Assembly (NCBI GenBank): GCA_009602725.1
Contig: WELB01000025.1
Span: forward strand, 546,207 to 565,764
Source: Spirogloea muscicola
Lineage: Eukaryota > Streptophyta > Zygnematophyceae > Spirogloeales > Spirogloeaceae
Length of the DNA stretch: 19,558 bases
Reading direction: 5' to 3'
In this document: piece after piece, positions 1-9,438 of the stretch
Numbering within the stretch: the first letter of the stretch is position 1
How the letters are laid out: each line of letters starts with the position of its first letter
The notes under the pieces: generated by a model
The model's input: the letters and a program-made list of their open reading frames with translations, nothing else
Told to the model about the DNA's origin: nothing
Databases searched by the model: none
Program-made: the position numbers and the translations under genes

Positions 1-36
1 GGCGGGCGAGTGCTGCTGGCCGCAGCTGCCGGCGGG

Positions 37-3000
37 ATGCCGGCCGAGATCCGGCGGTCGCGGTCCGCCAACGCGCGATGGGCCAAAAGCCGGACGCTCT
101 CGCGCGGCGCTCGGGACACGCTCGAGCGCGTCATGGGCGCCAGCGGCCGCGGGCCTCCGCGGGTGAGCCTCGCGGCGGCCCGCTGCTCTGGGCCAGCCGC
201 GCCGTGCTCGGCAGTGCCGCAGGACTCGTTGATCAACGACATTGATCGACTGCGCTCAGCACATCACGTTCCGTTACCAAATTGTTGTGCAAAGCTGCAA
301 GTCGTGCACCTGCCGCGTCGGTGGCGATTCCTGCCGCATGCAGGCCTGGCGAAGCTTCAGCAGGCCAGGCACATTGCAAAGAGGCAGGCTGTCATGCGCA
401 AACCGATGTTGCCCGGGTTTGAACATGTCCCCTTTAATGGCGTTTGCTGCAGACCTACACTTGGGGCGCAACTCTCGTCCTCGCCTTCCAGACCATAGGT
501 AGGCCTCCTTCTCAGTCGCTGGCAGCTGGGTCACCCACTTGGCAGGCCACCGGCAAGCTGCAAGTGCGAGGCTCCGAGTAGCTGCTGCGTGCAGCTCGTC
601 CTAGCTAAGCTGTTCGCCACCACAGCCTCCTACTCCCCTGCAACTTACTGGCAACCTTTGTGCTGACTTCTGAAGTTTCGTCGGTCGCTCAGAGCAAGCC
701 AGTTGCTGAGAGTCGAGCAAGTGCCGCAGGTATAGTTTACGGAGACATAGGAACGAGCCCGCTGTACGTGTTTGCCATAGCCTTCGAGGACGGTCTCGAC
801 TACCCCGGCTATAAAGAGGACGTCATTGGGGCTCTTTCCATCATCCTTTGGACTGTCACTCTCAGTCCCCTCCTGAAGTACATTGCTGTTGTACTGCAGT
901 GCAACGACAATGGTGAAGGTGAGCTGCATTGCCTGCTACGTTCCTCCTGTGAGCAAAGTCAGGCTTCTGTCTCAATCACTAGGCTCTTCTTGGGTCGTGG
1001 ATTACTGCCTGTCACCTACTCTTGTCTTAGCTCTGCAGCTGACAACTACTGCAGCAGACAGCGAAGTATGTTTGTCTTCAATGCAAGCAGATCGCCTTAG
1101 GAATGACAGGCATTGCTTGTTGACTTTGCTCCTGACCTGATCTAGCTCGTCTGAGCAGGGGGAACTTTTGCCTTGTACTCATTGTTGTGCCGGCACTTGA
1201 AGATTAGCAAGCTGGCGACCAAGCAGCGGCAAGACTTCGGCCTGTCAAATTACAGCATCGAGGTAGCAAACAAGAGGTGATCAAATCAACTGGCTCTGCT
1301 GTTCTTCTGATGAGTCTCTCAATGAGCATGTTGCTTGAATGTCTGCATCTTGCTTGTATGTAAAGAACCACCTCTGAGAAGAGTACGTTGAAGCGGCAGC
1401 TCAAGGCTGATCACTCCCTGGGCAAACTGCAGGTCCCCGATCAATGAGGCAATCAAAAACTTTGTGGAAGACAGGAGTTGGATGCACACAGTCATCTTGA
1501 TCATGGTGCTGACAGCTACTTGTATGGTGATTGGTGATGGTGCCTTGACCCCAGCACAATCAGGTCTGCTTCAAAGCTGGGCATCCACTTGCGACATGTA
1601 CTTGGTTACCATGCAAACTAGGTGGCGATCCGAGCAACTATACATGCTACTATCTGTATCTATTCGCACTTTCTGCACTCTCAGTCCATTAGCTGTTGCA
1701 GCCTGTAGTCAAGAAAACTCTGTGCAAGTCTTATAAATGAATGGCATTTAATTTCTGTACAGTTCTATCTGCGATTGGAGGCATACAGGTGTCAAGTCCA
1801 AGCGTAAGCCAAGGTCCTCACACAACCAGCTCTCTGCCTGGACGTAGAAAGGAAGTGCATCTTGTTGTTCTGGCCAAGGACCTGCAGTTGTGACAACATT
1901 GTATGAGCTGCACTTGTTTGGCTCCCATCCAATGCATAATCTGAGTCTCTCACCTGGTAGCTCTATAAATGCAGATGTTATTATTGGTATCACTGTCGCG
2001 GTGTTGGTAGTGCTCTTTCTGGGACAACAATTTGGCACAGCCACTATCAGCTTCGCCTTTGCTCCCATTGTCTTCCTCTGGTTCATCATCATCTTCTGTC
2101 TAGGGATCTATAACCTAGCACACTTCAACGGGTGGTCTGTCCTAAAGGTGAGGTCTATGTCAAATTCTGTCATAGTCTCTGGCAATGGCTGGCTAGCTGT
2201 CAAATTCACCAGCTTATATGCAGCACTCTGACGGTCCCTTTGTATAATAATAGCCTTCAACAAGTTCAGAAGTGGTCATGAAATCACATGTCAATCCACT
2301 TGTGATGAAGCTTCTGGGTCTCCTTGCAGAGAGAATTCTATGCGCTATAATGAAGAGTCACATTATATACCTCTCACCTTAGTAGCATGCCAATGCTCAG
2401 GCCTTCTCGCCTCACTATGGCATCCTCTTTCTCACAAGGAATGGCAAGAAAGGCTGGATACAATTGGGCGGCCTCTTTCTGACAATTACTGGTAATGCAT
2501 TGAGTGGAGGTCAACTATCTGACGAGATATTGTAGATAATTCATTATACAAGGCCAGCAAATTTGCGCGAGAGTTCATCTGCTATGTCAGATTCTCAGTG
2601 CTTCTTCTTCTGTGTGTCAGTACTCCTTCATGACTTGGAACAGATTTCGTTGTGTGGTACAAGCAGGTGTCGAAGCCATGTTTGCTGATCTGGGCCACTT
2701 CACCCCCCTCTCAATGCAGGTGATTGCACCTCGTTGCAGTTTTTGATACTTCATGCAGTTGTTGATATTGTTAATCTGTTTCCTGACAATATGCAAACGT
2801 ACACCTCACAACTGTGAGCAATTGTTAGAAGGTCAAGAGCAATATACAATGAAGGAGGTCTTCCATGTATCAAAGTGAGAGCTGCTCACAAGCTTTTCCT
2901 GACAACTTGTGATCACTATCACACTGTGCAGTTAGCCTTCTCAACCTTCATATACCCTTGTCTTATCGTTCAGTATTTGGGACAGGCTTCTTATCTCATG

Positions 3001-5896
3001 GCTCATCCAGAGCATGTATCTCAGACCTTCTACAAGTCGATTCCAGGTACGTGTGAAAGCCCAGACCTTGTCCAAGATGCAGTGGGCCCCTCATAATGGG
3101 TAGAGGGTCATAGGGTCAGGATTCACAATTAAGCAGTGGTGACTCATGACACACGACGAGGAGCATAGAGGACGTGCATTTAGCTGGTGCGAAGCAGGTC
3201 ACGTGCACTTTGAGATTTCATCTACAAATTCATTTTCATATACGACAGGAACACGGTCTTTGACTGCGGCCTCAGCAGCTAATGCCTGCTTCTTCCTTGA
3301 TCCATCCAGAGCCCGTCTACTGGCCAGTATTTGCAGTAGCCACGGCGTCAGCAGCCATTGCAAGCCAAGCCTTGATCACCGCGACCTTCTCGCTTGTCAG
3401 TCAATCGCTAGCGCTCGGATGCTTCCCTCGCGTAATGGTCAGGCACACTTCAGAAAAGCACAGTGGCCAGGTGTATATACCCGAGGTGAGTATCTCTTTC
3501 GCCACGCTGAGCGAGAAGGATGCTGAATGAATAAGCTGAATGACTGTCTGCAGTTGATGATTATTTGTCATCTGTCAGCTGTCGTCTGTTGCAAGTCAGA
3601 TCCTTTGAGGCTTTTGTTATACATGGGTCGCCCTTAAGTGGAGGACCTTGTTGCTGGCGACATCCATTGCCAAGAAGTTGTGGTCCTAATTCTGCTGTTG
3701 ACTGCACAGGTCAACTACCTGCTAATGGTCCTCTGCATAGCCATTGTGGTAGGGTTGAGGACAACAAACCATATTGGTGGTGCATATGGTATGCACATGC
3801 TTTCTTGTTGCACATTTGCTGTGAGTCAAAAGTGTCACAAGCATTTCCAGTGAGCATCTTACGTTGCAATGAACTTCAGTAGCTACTCTGCAAGGAACTT
3901 CAGTAGCTACTTTGCCCAAGATACTCGTCAGCAATCAGGACTGCAATATCAGCATATACTGGAACGTTGTCATCAGTCCTGACTTGGTGCAACGGCTGCT
4001 CAATGAACAGGAATCACTGTAAGCTCCGTGATGATCATCACCACTGTGTTGGTGACGCTGATACTTATAACTGTGAAGGGCTGGAGCATCTTCTTCTGGC
4101 TGCCCTTCTTCCTCTTCACATTCTTCTTTGAGGGTGTATACCTCTCGTCGAATTTCTACAAGTTCCCTAACTTTGGCTGGGTGCCTGTGGCCATTACTGC
4201 TGGTGAGGACAAGCTTCATACGTAGACGTGCTTCACGCACTCTATGGCCTGCTACCTCCAGCGTGTTGGGTACATACCTGGCTCAGTGAAGCAAGCAATA
4301 AAGATCATAGGGAGCCATGTCAGGTTCAGTTTTTGATGGGATTGTTCAATGCTGTTGGCAGTCTTTCTAGTTATCATGTACACGTGGCATTACGGCACTG
4401 CCAAAAAGTACTTCTTCAATCTGGAGAACAAGCTCACTCTAGACTGGGCGTTGAAGGCTACCAGCACGGAAGACGTCAAAAAAGTTCCTGGTATAATGAA
4501 TCACCTACTATCAGATTCTATATCTTAGGTTGATTCCTGAACAAGTAGTGGTTGCACTGTGAGACGTGGGAACACTTGTAACAGAGTTCCTTTTGCTTGC
4601 TGTACTAATCTTCTAACGCATTCTCTGATACTGCAGGCATTGGCATCTTTTACAGTGAGCTCATTTCAGGGGTTCCAGCCATCTTCTCGCACTTCATCAC
4701 AGTAGTACCTGTAGTCCACGACGTTGTTATATTCTTGGCTGTCAAACACGTGGAAGCGCCATTTGTCGAACCAGTGGAGCGGTTCCTCATCCGTCGTCTG
4801 GGACCACCCTCTGCTCACATGTACCGCTGCGTGACTAGGTGCACCACAAGCGCAGCCACTTCTTTGATGGTGCCCGGTTGTCAGTTCAGATAGTACTGAG
4901 ACCCGCAATCAGAGCCAGCAGCAACTCTGTGTTCAAACAAGCTCTTAGACCGCGCAACTTCAGCTTGCTTAAAGGGCATGTGGGTTCACAACATGAGCAG
5001 GTATGGCTATGCTGATATAGCTCGGGACGAGCAGAGCAACCTCGTTGACGGACTTCTTGAGGCTATCACTGCCTTCATAAGGATGGAAGATATGCCAAGG
5101 GACGAGTGGCCTACGCAAGTTCCAGCAGATGATGAATCTTTGTTGCTACCCGCTACTGTTGTGAGTCCTCCTTTGTTGTCTGGCCAGGTGTTCTCTACCT
5201 GGAGGATGTTCACATGCTTGCAATCGAATCAAGGTCGAGGTTATGAAGTGTGACCAGCGGACTAGATCAATCGAGTCAATCTGAAAATGTACGAAACTAA
5301 AGGATGGGATCCGAGTTTTTGCTGGCCGCGGCAGGCTGGTCCTGCCCTTCTCGAGACGGCGAGCAGCATGGAGTCAGGGACGGTCTTGCCAGAAATTGCA
5401 CAGGAATCGTCTATCCATGCAAGCGATGCTGGCACGCCAAAGTCAGTCTCTTTCGGAGGTGTGGACAGCCAAAGTGAGAGTTTTGATGCCAAAGTGGGGG
5501 TACCAATGCATACGCTCTATGAGGGGCACGAGGAGTTGCTGAAATGGCAGCAGGAGCAGGTGCAGGTTCTCAACAAGGCCCAGCAGAAGGGCTTTGTGCA
5601 CGTGGTCGGGCACTCCAATCTCCGAGTCAGGTGAAGACCGGGAGGGTATCGAATCTGAGGGGCAGACAGTGTGGGCATTGCTGTACTGCCATCGGTTTGG
5701 TGCTATATGCGGCAGTAAGCTTACTAACGGTTGTGCTGTGTGGGTCTACTTCTTGTGCAGAAGGGAAGACTCGTTATGGAAGAAGATCCTCATCAAAATT
5801 TACATCGTCATCCAGCAGAACACGCCAACTAGCAACACCATGCTCAATCTGCCAACAGAGAATCTGCTCGAGATTGGCATGACTGTAACATTGTAG
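37..5896 (+). CDS. KUP: HAK/KUP/KT potassium transporter, tandem copy 1 (18 exons, 820 aa)
   Basis: Membrane K+ uptake transporter, by family a K+/H+ symporter. Exons by splice sites and phase: 37-162, 453-498, 730-918, 1159-1276, 1433-1563, 1763-1813, 1975-2147, 2401-2491, 2667-2719, 2932-3046, 3310-3485, 3710-3788, 4011-4202, 4362-4490, 4637-4838, 5001-5160, 5335-5630, 5761-5896. Together they give 2463 nt with no internal stop. Landmarks: [13 protein letters not shown] at about residues 58-70 (the family signature, with the essential Asp at 63), [11 protein letters not shown] near 118-128, [10 protein letters not shown] at 194-203, [12 protein letters not shown] at 309-320, GQVYIPE near 417-423, and RYGYADI near 624-630. 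About 12 hydrophobic segments lie between residues 59 and 540, followed by a cytosolic C-terminal domain ending GMTVTL. The start at 37 is chosen because it aligns within one residue of the start of copy 2. The frame stays open to base 1, so an upstream start is possible. The exon 16/17 junction in the linker is the least certain join. Confidence 0.93.
3864..3911 (+). repeat. 24-bp tandem duplication in intron 12 of KUP copy 1
   Basis: Two adjacent 24-bp units, 3864-3887 and 3888-3911, share the core GAACTTCAGTAGCTACT and differ at two positions. The repeat lies inside the 222-nt intron 12 (3789-4010), and the corresponding intron of copy 2 does not carry it, so it arose after the gene duplication or was lost there. 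No function is implied. Confidence 0.8.
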
Positions 5897-6300
5897 TATA
5901 TCACTTCGTGGTAATGTCACCAGATATGATAACGCAATACCTGCTCAACTTTAGCCTGCACTTTGAGCACATAAAGACACAGGGATATAGCGTGTTTGAT
6001 TGTTATCTCATGGGTTGCAGCTTGGTGCAAGCTGAAGGCCTAGCTGGAGGTACAGGGACGCATTCTGCGCAACATTTGACTGCAAGCTCGTTGACCGATT
6101 CGCCTAGTGTAGTCAATTCGTAGTCGATGACTGATAACTGTTGGCTAAGCAGGCCAACAGATAGTAAATGCTCAAAGCTGACACGAAAGTCACTGCTGAG
6201 CATTGCAAGCTGAGGTGCATGCTGCTCGTGCATCTTGAACTTGGACAGGTAGGCGCTCAAAAAGAAGGGCTGCTGATTGGTTAGCTTGGCATCACTGGAA

Positions 6301-6339
6301 ATTTGACTGCCTGAGGTACTAACTTCAGGCAGGTCAAAT
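6301..6339. repeat. Imperfect inverted repeat (stem-loop)
   Basis: The arms 6301-6317 and 6322-6339 are reverse complements apart from one bulged base and one mismatch, leaving a 4-nt loop. It lies about 400 bp downstream of the stop codon of KUP copy 1, so in RNA it could form a hairpin in the 3' UTR. A short palindromic element or its remnant is an alternative. Confidence 0.7.
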
Positions 6340-6469
6340 AGATACCTGCCTAGCGGTGGCCGTGGCATCCATGCCTAATTGATGCAATCTGGAGCTTTTG
6401 ATACATGTTAGGAGGTCGGTAGCCAAGCATGAAGAGGCAATGCGCAGATTAGAAGCCCTTTACTTCGGT

Positions 6470-6509
6470 ATAGGGATGTGGCTTCACTTAAGGATAGGGA
6501 TGTGGCTTC
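6470..6509 (+). repeat. Pair of exact 16-bp direct repeats
   Basis: The 16-mer ATAGGGATGTGGCTTC occurs at 6470-6485 and again at 6494-6509, a 24-bp period with a different 8-bp spacer. It is not associated with any gene model. Confidence 0.8.
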
Positions 6510-7001
6510 GCGGGTCCCAAAGGCCAGCCTAACAGGCCCCTGGGCAACATGTGGGTGTGAAACTGTCCTTGTCTCGATCCTCTGGATCTGCATTACGACA
6601 GAGCGGGTGGCCGCGAGCAGCGGTCAACGATCGGGAGGACCACTGTCATTTCGGCACACTAGGAGGCACGCCAGATTTGAGGCTTGTCAAATCAAAGGTC
6701 GAGCCAAGGAAGAGGGGAAAGCCACGCAGAGGGTCTCCTGCTGTTTAAGAATCTGGTCAGAGATTGGGTCAGTACCCATGCTCAGTGCTCAGTAATTCTA
6801 CGCGTCCCATCTGGAGCTTGGAGCATGTTGGCCCGAGCAACACCTGGAGCACGTACTTCGCCAGAAATTTTTGCAAAATTGCGGTGAAGATGATCAGCGC
6901 AGGTGTGGCAGTGTGCCTGGTGACAAGTGCGCGGTAGTGATGGATAAAAGTGTCCTGCCATTGAGTATCTTTTGTTTTTCCTTTTAATTTTCATACCGCA
7001 G

Positions 7002-7127
7002 AGGTATACGAGAACCTATAGACTACAGCGCAGAATAGTAAGGACTTACCGATGGTCTAGTAGGCTAGGACGAAAGCTGCCACCCAGGACAATGTCTGTG
7101 ACAGGGAAGACACCGCCACACAGTCAG
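7002..7127 (+). other. Orphan exon-like segment with strong splice signals
   Basis: A long T-rich tract ending in CCGCAG (about 6968-7001) looks like a good acceptor, and CAG|GTGAGC at 7127/7128 is a near-consensus donor. The 126 nt between them stay open in one frame as exactly 42 codons, phase 0 to phase 0, and encode a very basic peptide (RYTRTYRLQRRIVRTYRWSS at its start). I do not recognise the peptide and found no partner exons. It could be a noncoding upstream exon of KUP copy 2, part of an unknown gene, or chance. Confidence 0.25.
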
Positions 7128-7158
7128 GTGAGCGTCTTATGCACCAGATTTGCTGGTA

Positions 7159-7190
7159 CTGGCAAAGTGTAGTCACCTGGCAAAGCGTAG
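7159..7190 (+). repeat. Short direct repeat, 14-bp unit
   Basis: Two copies of CTGGCAAAG(T/C)GTAG lie at 7159-7172 and 7177-7190, an 18-bp period with one mismatch. The repeat is just downstream of the orphan exon-like segment. No function is apparent. Confidence 0.7.
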
Positions 7191-7311
7191 CGCTCTATCA
7201 TAAGCATCTGTACCGCCCACTGATGGAGTAAGCGTGTTCACATATGACGTCAATAGGGTCGACTAGGACGTGATTGGCCCAAGAGCGACAGCATTGTCAT
7301 GGTGGAACTAG

Positions 7312-7580
7312 ATGAGTAATGGGGGCAAACATGGTACTGGCACAGGCCAGGACCAGGACAGGGCGTCTACTTGCGTGTTGGTGCCAATGTGGTCGCTCGT
7401 TCACGTCAACGTGCTCCAGGGAGTCCCTGCTGATTTGCAACAGTGTCTGGCCCTCTATGACAATATCAGCGGCGAAGTTTTGCCTCTCGATAGCTTCTAT
7501 CTTCAGCCGCTCAGAGGGCAGGTCCGCCGCCGCCACCGACTTCTCACAGGGCCTCAGGGGCCCACAGCTTCACCAAAAAG
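7312..7580. other. Region open on both strands, possible exon of an unknown gene
   Basis: On the plus strand a frame begins with ATG at 7312 and runs to a near-consensus donor, AAG|GTGAGC, at 7580/7581. It includes the protein-like stretch LALYDNISGEVLPLDSFYLQ. On the minus strand the same DNA is also open and reads as a plausible helix, SERLKIEAIERQNFAADIVI. Both cannot easily be real, neither gives a recognisable domain, and no partner exons were found. The better splice signal favours the plus strand. Confidence 0.2.
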
Positions 7581-7584
7581 GTGA

Positions 7585-8244
7585 GCCGGTGTCATAAGAT
7601 GGCGCAGTGGAACATCTGCCGTGATGGCAGCATGGGGCCGTGTCGTTAGTCACGCTGTGTTCTGCCATCCATGCATGAACATTACAGACGATCTGCCCTG
7701 GAGAAAAACGGCACGCGGTGCGCGTGAGAACGAAATGGAGGCCGATTTGAGCCTTACAAAGTCCTGGTAATGGGCAATAAAAACGAAGGACGCTTCCAGG
7801 AGAGGGCGGCAGCTGTGAGAGGCCAGCCCAGAAAGGCGATAAGTCTGCTAAGGGGTCCTCTAGTGCCAACGAGCGAGCAGATACATATCCATTGCCCAAT
7901 AAGCCCTGCAGTGACGGGTCTAAGCCGCTATAGCCGGCGCCACATCCGAAGAACGAGAGAGCAAGAGGATGTAGGAGCGCGATTTGCATGAGGTGAAAGG
8001 AAGGCCAAATTCCAGCAGCAAACGGGCAGCAGGCAGAAGCGGAAGCCAGTGCAACTGACGGGGCTACACAGAGCGAAGCCCCATGCTACTAAGGTGCCGA
8101 TTCACACCGGGTCGTCGGTCGCAAATTGGCCCTCGTATTGGCCTCAATCTGGCAAGGGTTTTGAATTCAGACATCCATACAACGCGCGACACGTAACCCT
8201 CGGCCGCGACCGACCGACTCAGTGTGAAACGGCTCTAAGTAGGG
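7585..8244. other. Unassigned spacer, possible 3' UTR of a minus-strand gene
   Basis: No supported gene. On the minus strand it contains two TGTAA motifs (plus-strand TTACA at 7682-7686 and 7754-7758). They would be plausible poly(A) signals for the weak two-exon candidate ending at 8245. Open frames here (for example minus 7570-7989) have no recognisable domain. Confidence 0.4.
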
Positions 8245-8730
8245 CTAAGTCAATGTCACAAAGTAAAAGCTTTCTTGAATTGTTTCCTGCGGGTGCGCAC
8301 GAGTGAGAAGTCGAGTCATTACTCTGTTCATCAGATGATTGTCCGGAAATGCCAGGGGAGCCCCCGGGGGGGGGTCCCCTAGGCTTCTCTGGGTCCCCTA
8401 GGTCCCTCGGCCCCTAGGCCCCTCGCCGCCCACGGGAGCCCCGTGGGCCAAGCGGGCCCCACCTGGCGCCGCCGACTGGGAGCCCCCGCGGGGTCCATGT
8501 GGGCAATCGCATACCTGCAAGCGCCACAATGCCGCGGGGAGCTGCGTAACGGTTGAGCCGCAGGCACAACCACCGTAATACCAGAATGGACATTGTTTTT
8601 GGGCTGGCTTTGCCAGCCCTTCTTCTCTATGGGCGAGCACTTTCTTCGATACCAGGTCGAGCACGCGCTTAGCGGCGAACTCCACAAGTCGCCGGCTCGT
8701 CCACAACCCAATGGCCGCCACCGGACGGCG
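8245..8730 (-). CDS. Candidate two-exon minus-strand gene, C-terminal part only, function unknown
   Basis: The minus-strand frame is open from 8730 to 8515 and ends at a near-consensus donor, TTGCAG|GTATGC. The next good acceptor, CACCCGCAG at about 8287, opens in the same phase into a 42-nt segment (8286-8245) that ends with TAG. The joined product reads RRLVEFAAKRVLDLVSKKVL near the start, then QCPFWYYGGCACGS, and ends ETIQESFYFVTLT. No ATG lies in the first exon, so a 5' exon in the GC-rich block above 8730, or a GTG/non-AUG start, would be needed. I do not recognise the protein. Divergence from KUP copy 2 would give a shared promoter region. The evidence is only the paired splice sites and phase. 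Confidence 0.3.
8372..8402 (+). repeat. Direct repeat of GGGTCCCCTAGG in GC-rich block
   Basis: The 12-mer is exact at 8372-8383 and 8391-8402. A CCCCTAGG half-copy follows at about 8411. It sits in a stretch made of G and C runs, directly after a run of nine G at 8366-8374. Confidence 0.75.
8429..8447. repeat. Perfect GC-rich hairpin, 8-bp stem and 3-nt loop
   Basis: CCCACGGG (8429-8436) and CCCGTGGG (8440-8447) pair perfectly around AGC. It is one of several palindromes in the GC-rich block that precedes KUP copy 2. Confidence 0.8.
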
Positions 8731-8955
8731 TCAATGCAGCCCTCACTGGAGGCACCCTGACCGGATTGCGCCTCGCCGGAGGCCCAAGGCCTGCCCGGGG
8801 GAGGGGGGCCCAGCCACCATCAGCCGCGTTCACGCGGCGACGGCGCCTTCGAGGAAAGGGGAACGGGACCCCCGCGCCGTCGCATCGGCCGGCCCCGATC
8901 GGACGGCGGCGCGGCCGCTTCACCAGCGGGGTCTTGCGGGCCCCGCGAGAGGAGA

Positions 8956-8999
8956 GGGCGGGAGGGGAAGCGGCGGGCTTCTCCCCTCCCCTCCCGCCC
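8956..8999. repeat. Perfect 13-bp GC-rich inverted repeat
   Basis: The left arm GGGCGGGAGGGGA (8956-8968) is the exact reverse complement of 8987-8999, with an 18-nt loop. The left arm plus the GGG at 8975-8977 also fits a four-run G-quadruplex pattern. It lies about 580 bp upstream of the KUP copy 2 start codon. Confidence 0.8.
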
Positions 9000-9043
9000 T
9001 CGCCTTCGAGCGCGTTCCTCACATAAGTCGCCGGAGCGGACCC

Positions 9044-9061
9044 GGGGGAGGGCGGGGCGGG
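9044..9061 (+). promoter_or_regulatory. Canonical G-quadruplex motif / GC boxes
   Basis: The sequence is G5-A-G3-C-G4-C-G3, four guanine runs joined by single-base loops, which is the most stable class of predicted G-quadruplex. It also contains GGGCGGGG, a GC-box-like element. It sits on the coding strand about 515 bp upstream of the KUP copy 2 ATG. A regulatory role is inference from position. Confidence 0.55.
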
Positions 9062-9101
9062 TCTCCCTTCCCTCCCCTCCCTCCTCCCCCTCCTCCCCAT
9101 G
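9062..9101 (+). repeat. Polypyrimidine tract
   Basis: About 40 bases made almost entirely of C and T, with repeated CCTCC units, immediately after the G-quadruplex motif. It could be a promoter-proximal pyrimidine patch or part of the 5' UTR. Confidence 0.7.
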
Positions 9102-9438
9102 CCGCTCCGTGTTTCTCCGGGCTCTTTCCATTGCAGACATTGCCAGCCCAAGAGCGCCGCCGTCGCCGCCGCCTCCGCCGCGCTCCGCCAAGGTCAGGCT
9201 TAGCCCTGGCCGTCGCTCTCAACCTCTCATGACCGGTCGCGTCGCTGAGCCGATCGCCGGGCTGGTTCTTCAGTACGGCGTCCCGCCGAGTCATGTCGGT
9301 CTGCGGAGTAGTCTTAGTCAATGACCCGTGCTCCTCGCGGTCACATTGCATCGTCCGGCGACGCGGTATGTCCATTGCGCCGGCTCCCCGGCGCTGTGGT
9401 GCATGGCCTGACTGCGTGGTACGGTGTTGTGGCAGATG

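Larger units (their letters stand above)
5897..6969. other. Spacer after KUP copy 1, probable 3' UTR plus unassigned DNA
   Basis: No gene can be supported here. The first few hundred bases are probably the 3' UTR of KUP copy 1, but there is no TGTAA poly(A) signal on the plus strand. A minus-strand frame open across 6003-6368 (121 codons) has a reasonably protein-like composition, with Leu/Ser-rich runs such as FEHLLSVGLLSQQLSVIDYE. It has no recognised domain and no convincing splice partners, and it may be chance. The block also holds an inverted repeat (6301-6339) and a short direct repeat (6470-6509). Confidence 0.5.
8735..9200. promoter_or_regulatory. GC-rich, CpG-dense block, likely promoter region of KUP copy 2
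   Basis: Very GC- and CpG-rich DNA with polypyrimidine and polypurine runs, ending about 375 bp before the start codon of KUP copy 2. The coding start of copy 1 lies in similarly GC-rich DNA at the left edge, which supports a promoter-proximal role. It also lies upstream of the weak minus-strand candidate, so it could be bidirectional. Long open frames exist on both strands, but they are the low-complexity Arg/Pro/Gly kind expected when GC-rich DNA lacks stop codons. Confidence 0.4.

Noticed and set aside
2667-2719. [12 protein letters not shown] in KUP copy 1 as an aberrant motif (copy 2 has GTEAM)
   Set aside because: Val at this position also occurs in bacterial Kup, and the essential Glu is retained. 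It is ordinary family variation.
660-5896. Reading the broken KUP frames as a pseudogene or a set of separate small genes
   Set aside because: Every break falls in a GT-AG intron, the phases join without stops, and copy 2 shows the same exon structure. Both genes are intact.
8669-9232. Long opposing open frames (plus 8711-9232, minus 8669-9151 and 8820-9191)
   Set aside because: They encode low-complexity Arg/Pro/Gly-rich peptides in very GC-rich DNA where stop codons are rare. No domains are present, and they overlap on both strands.
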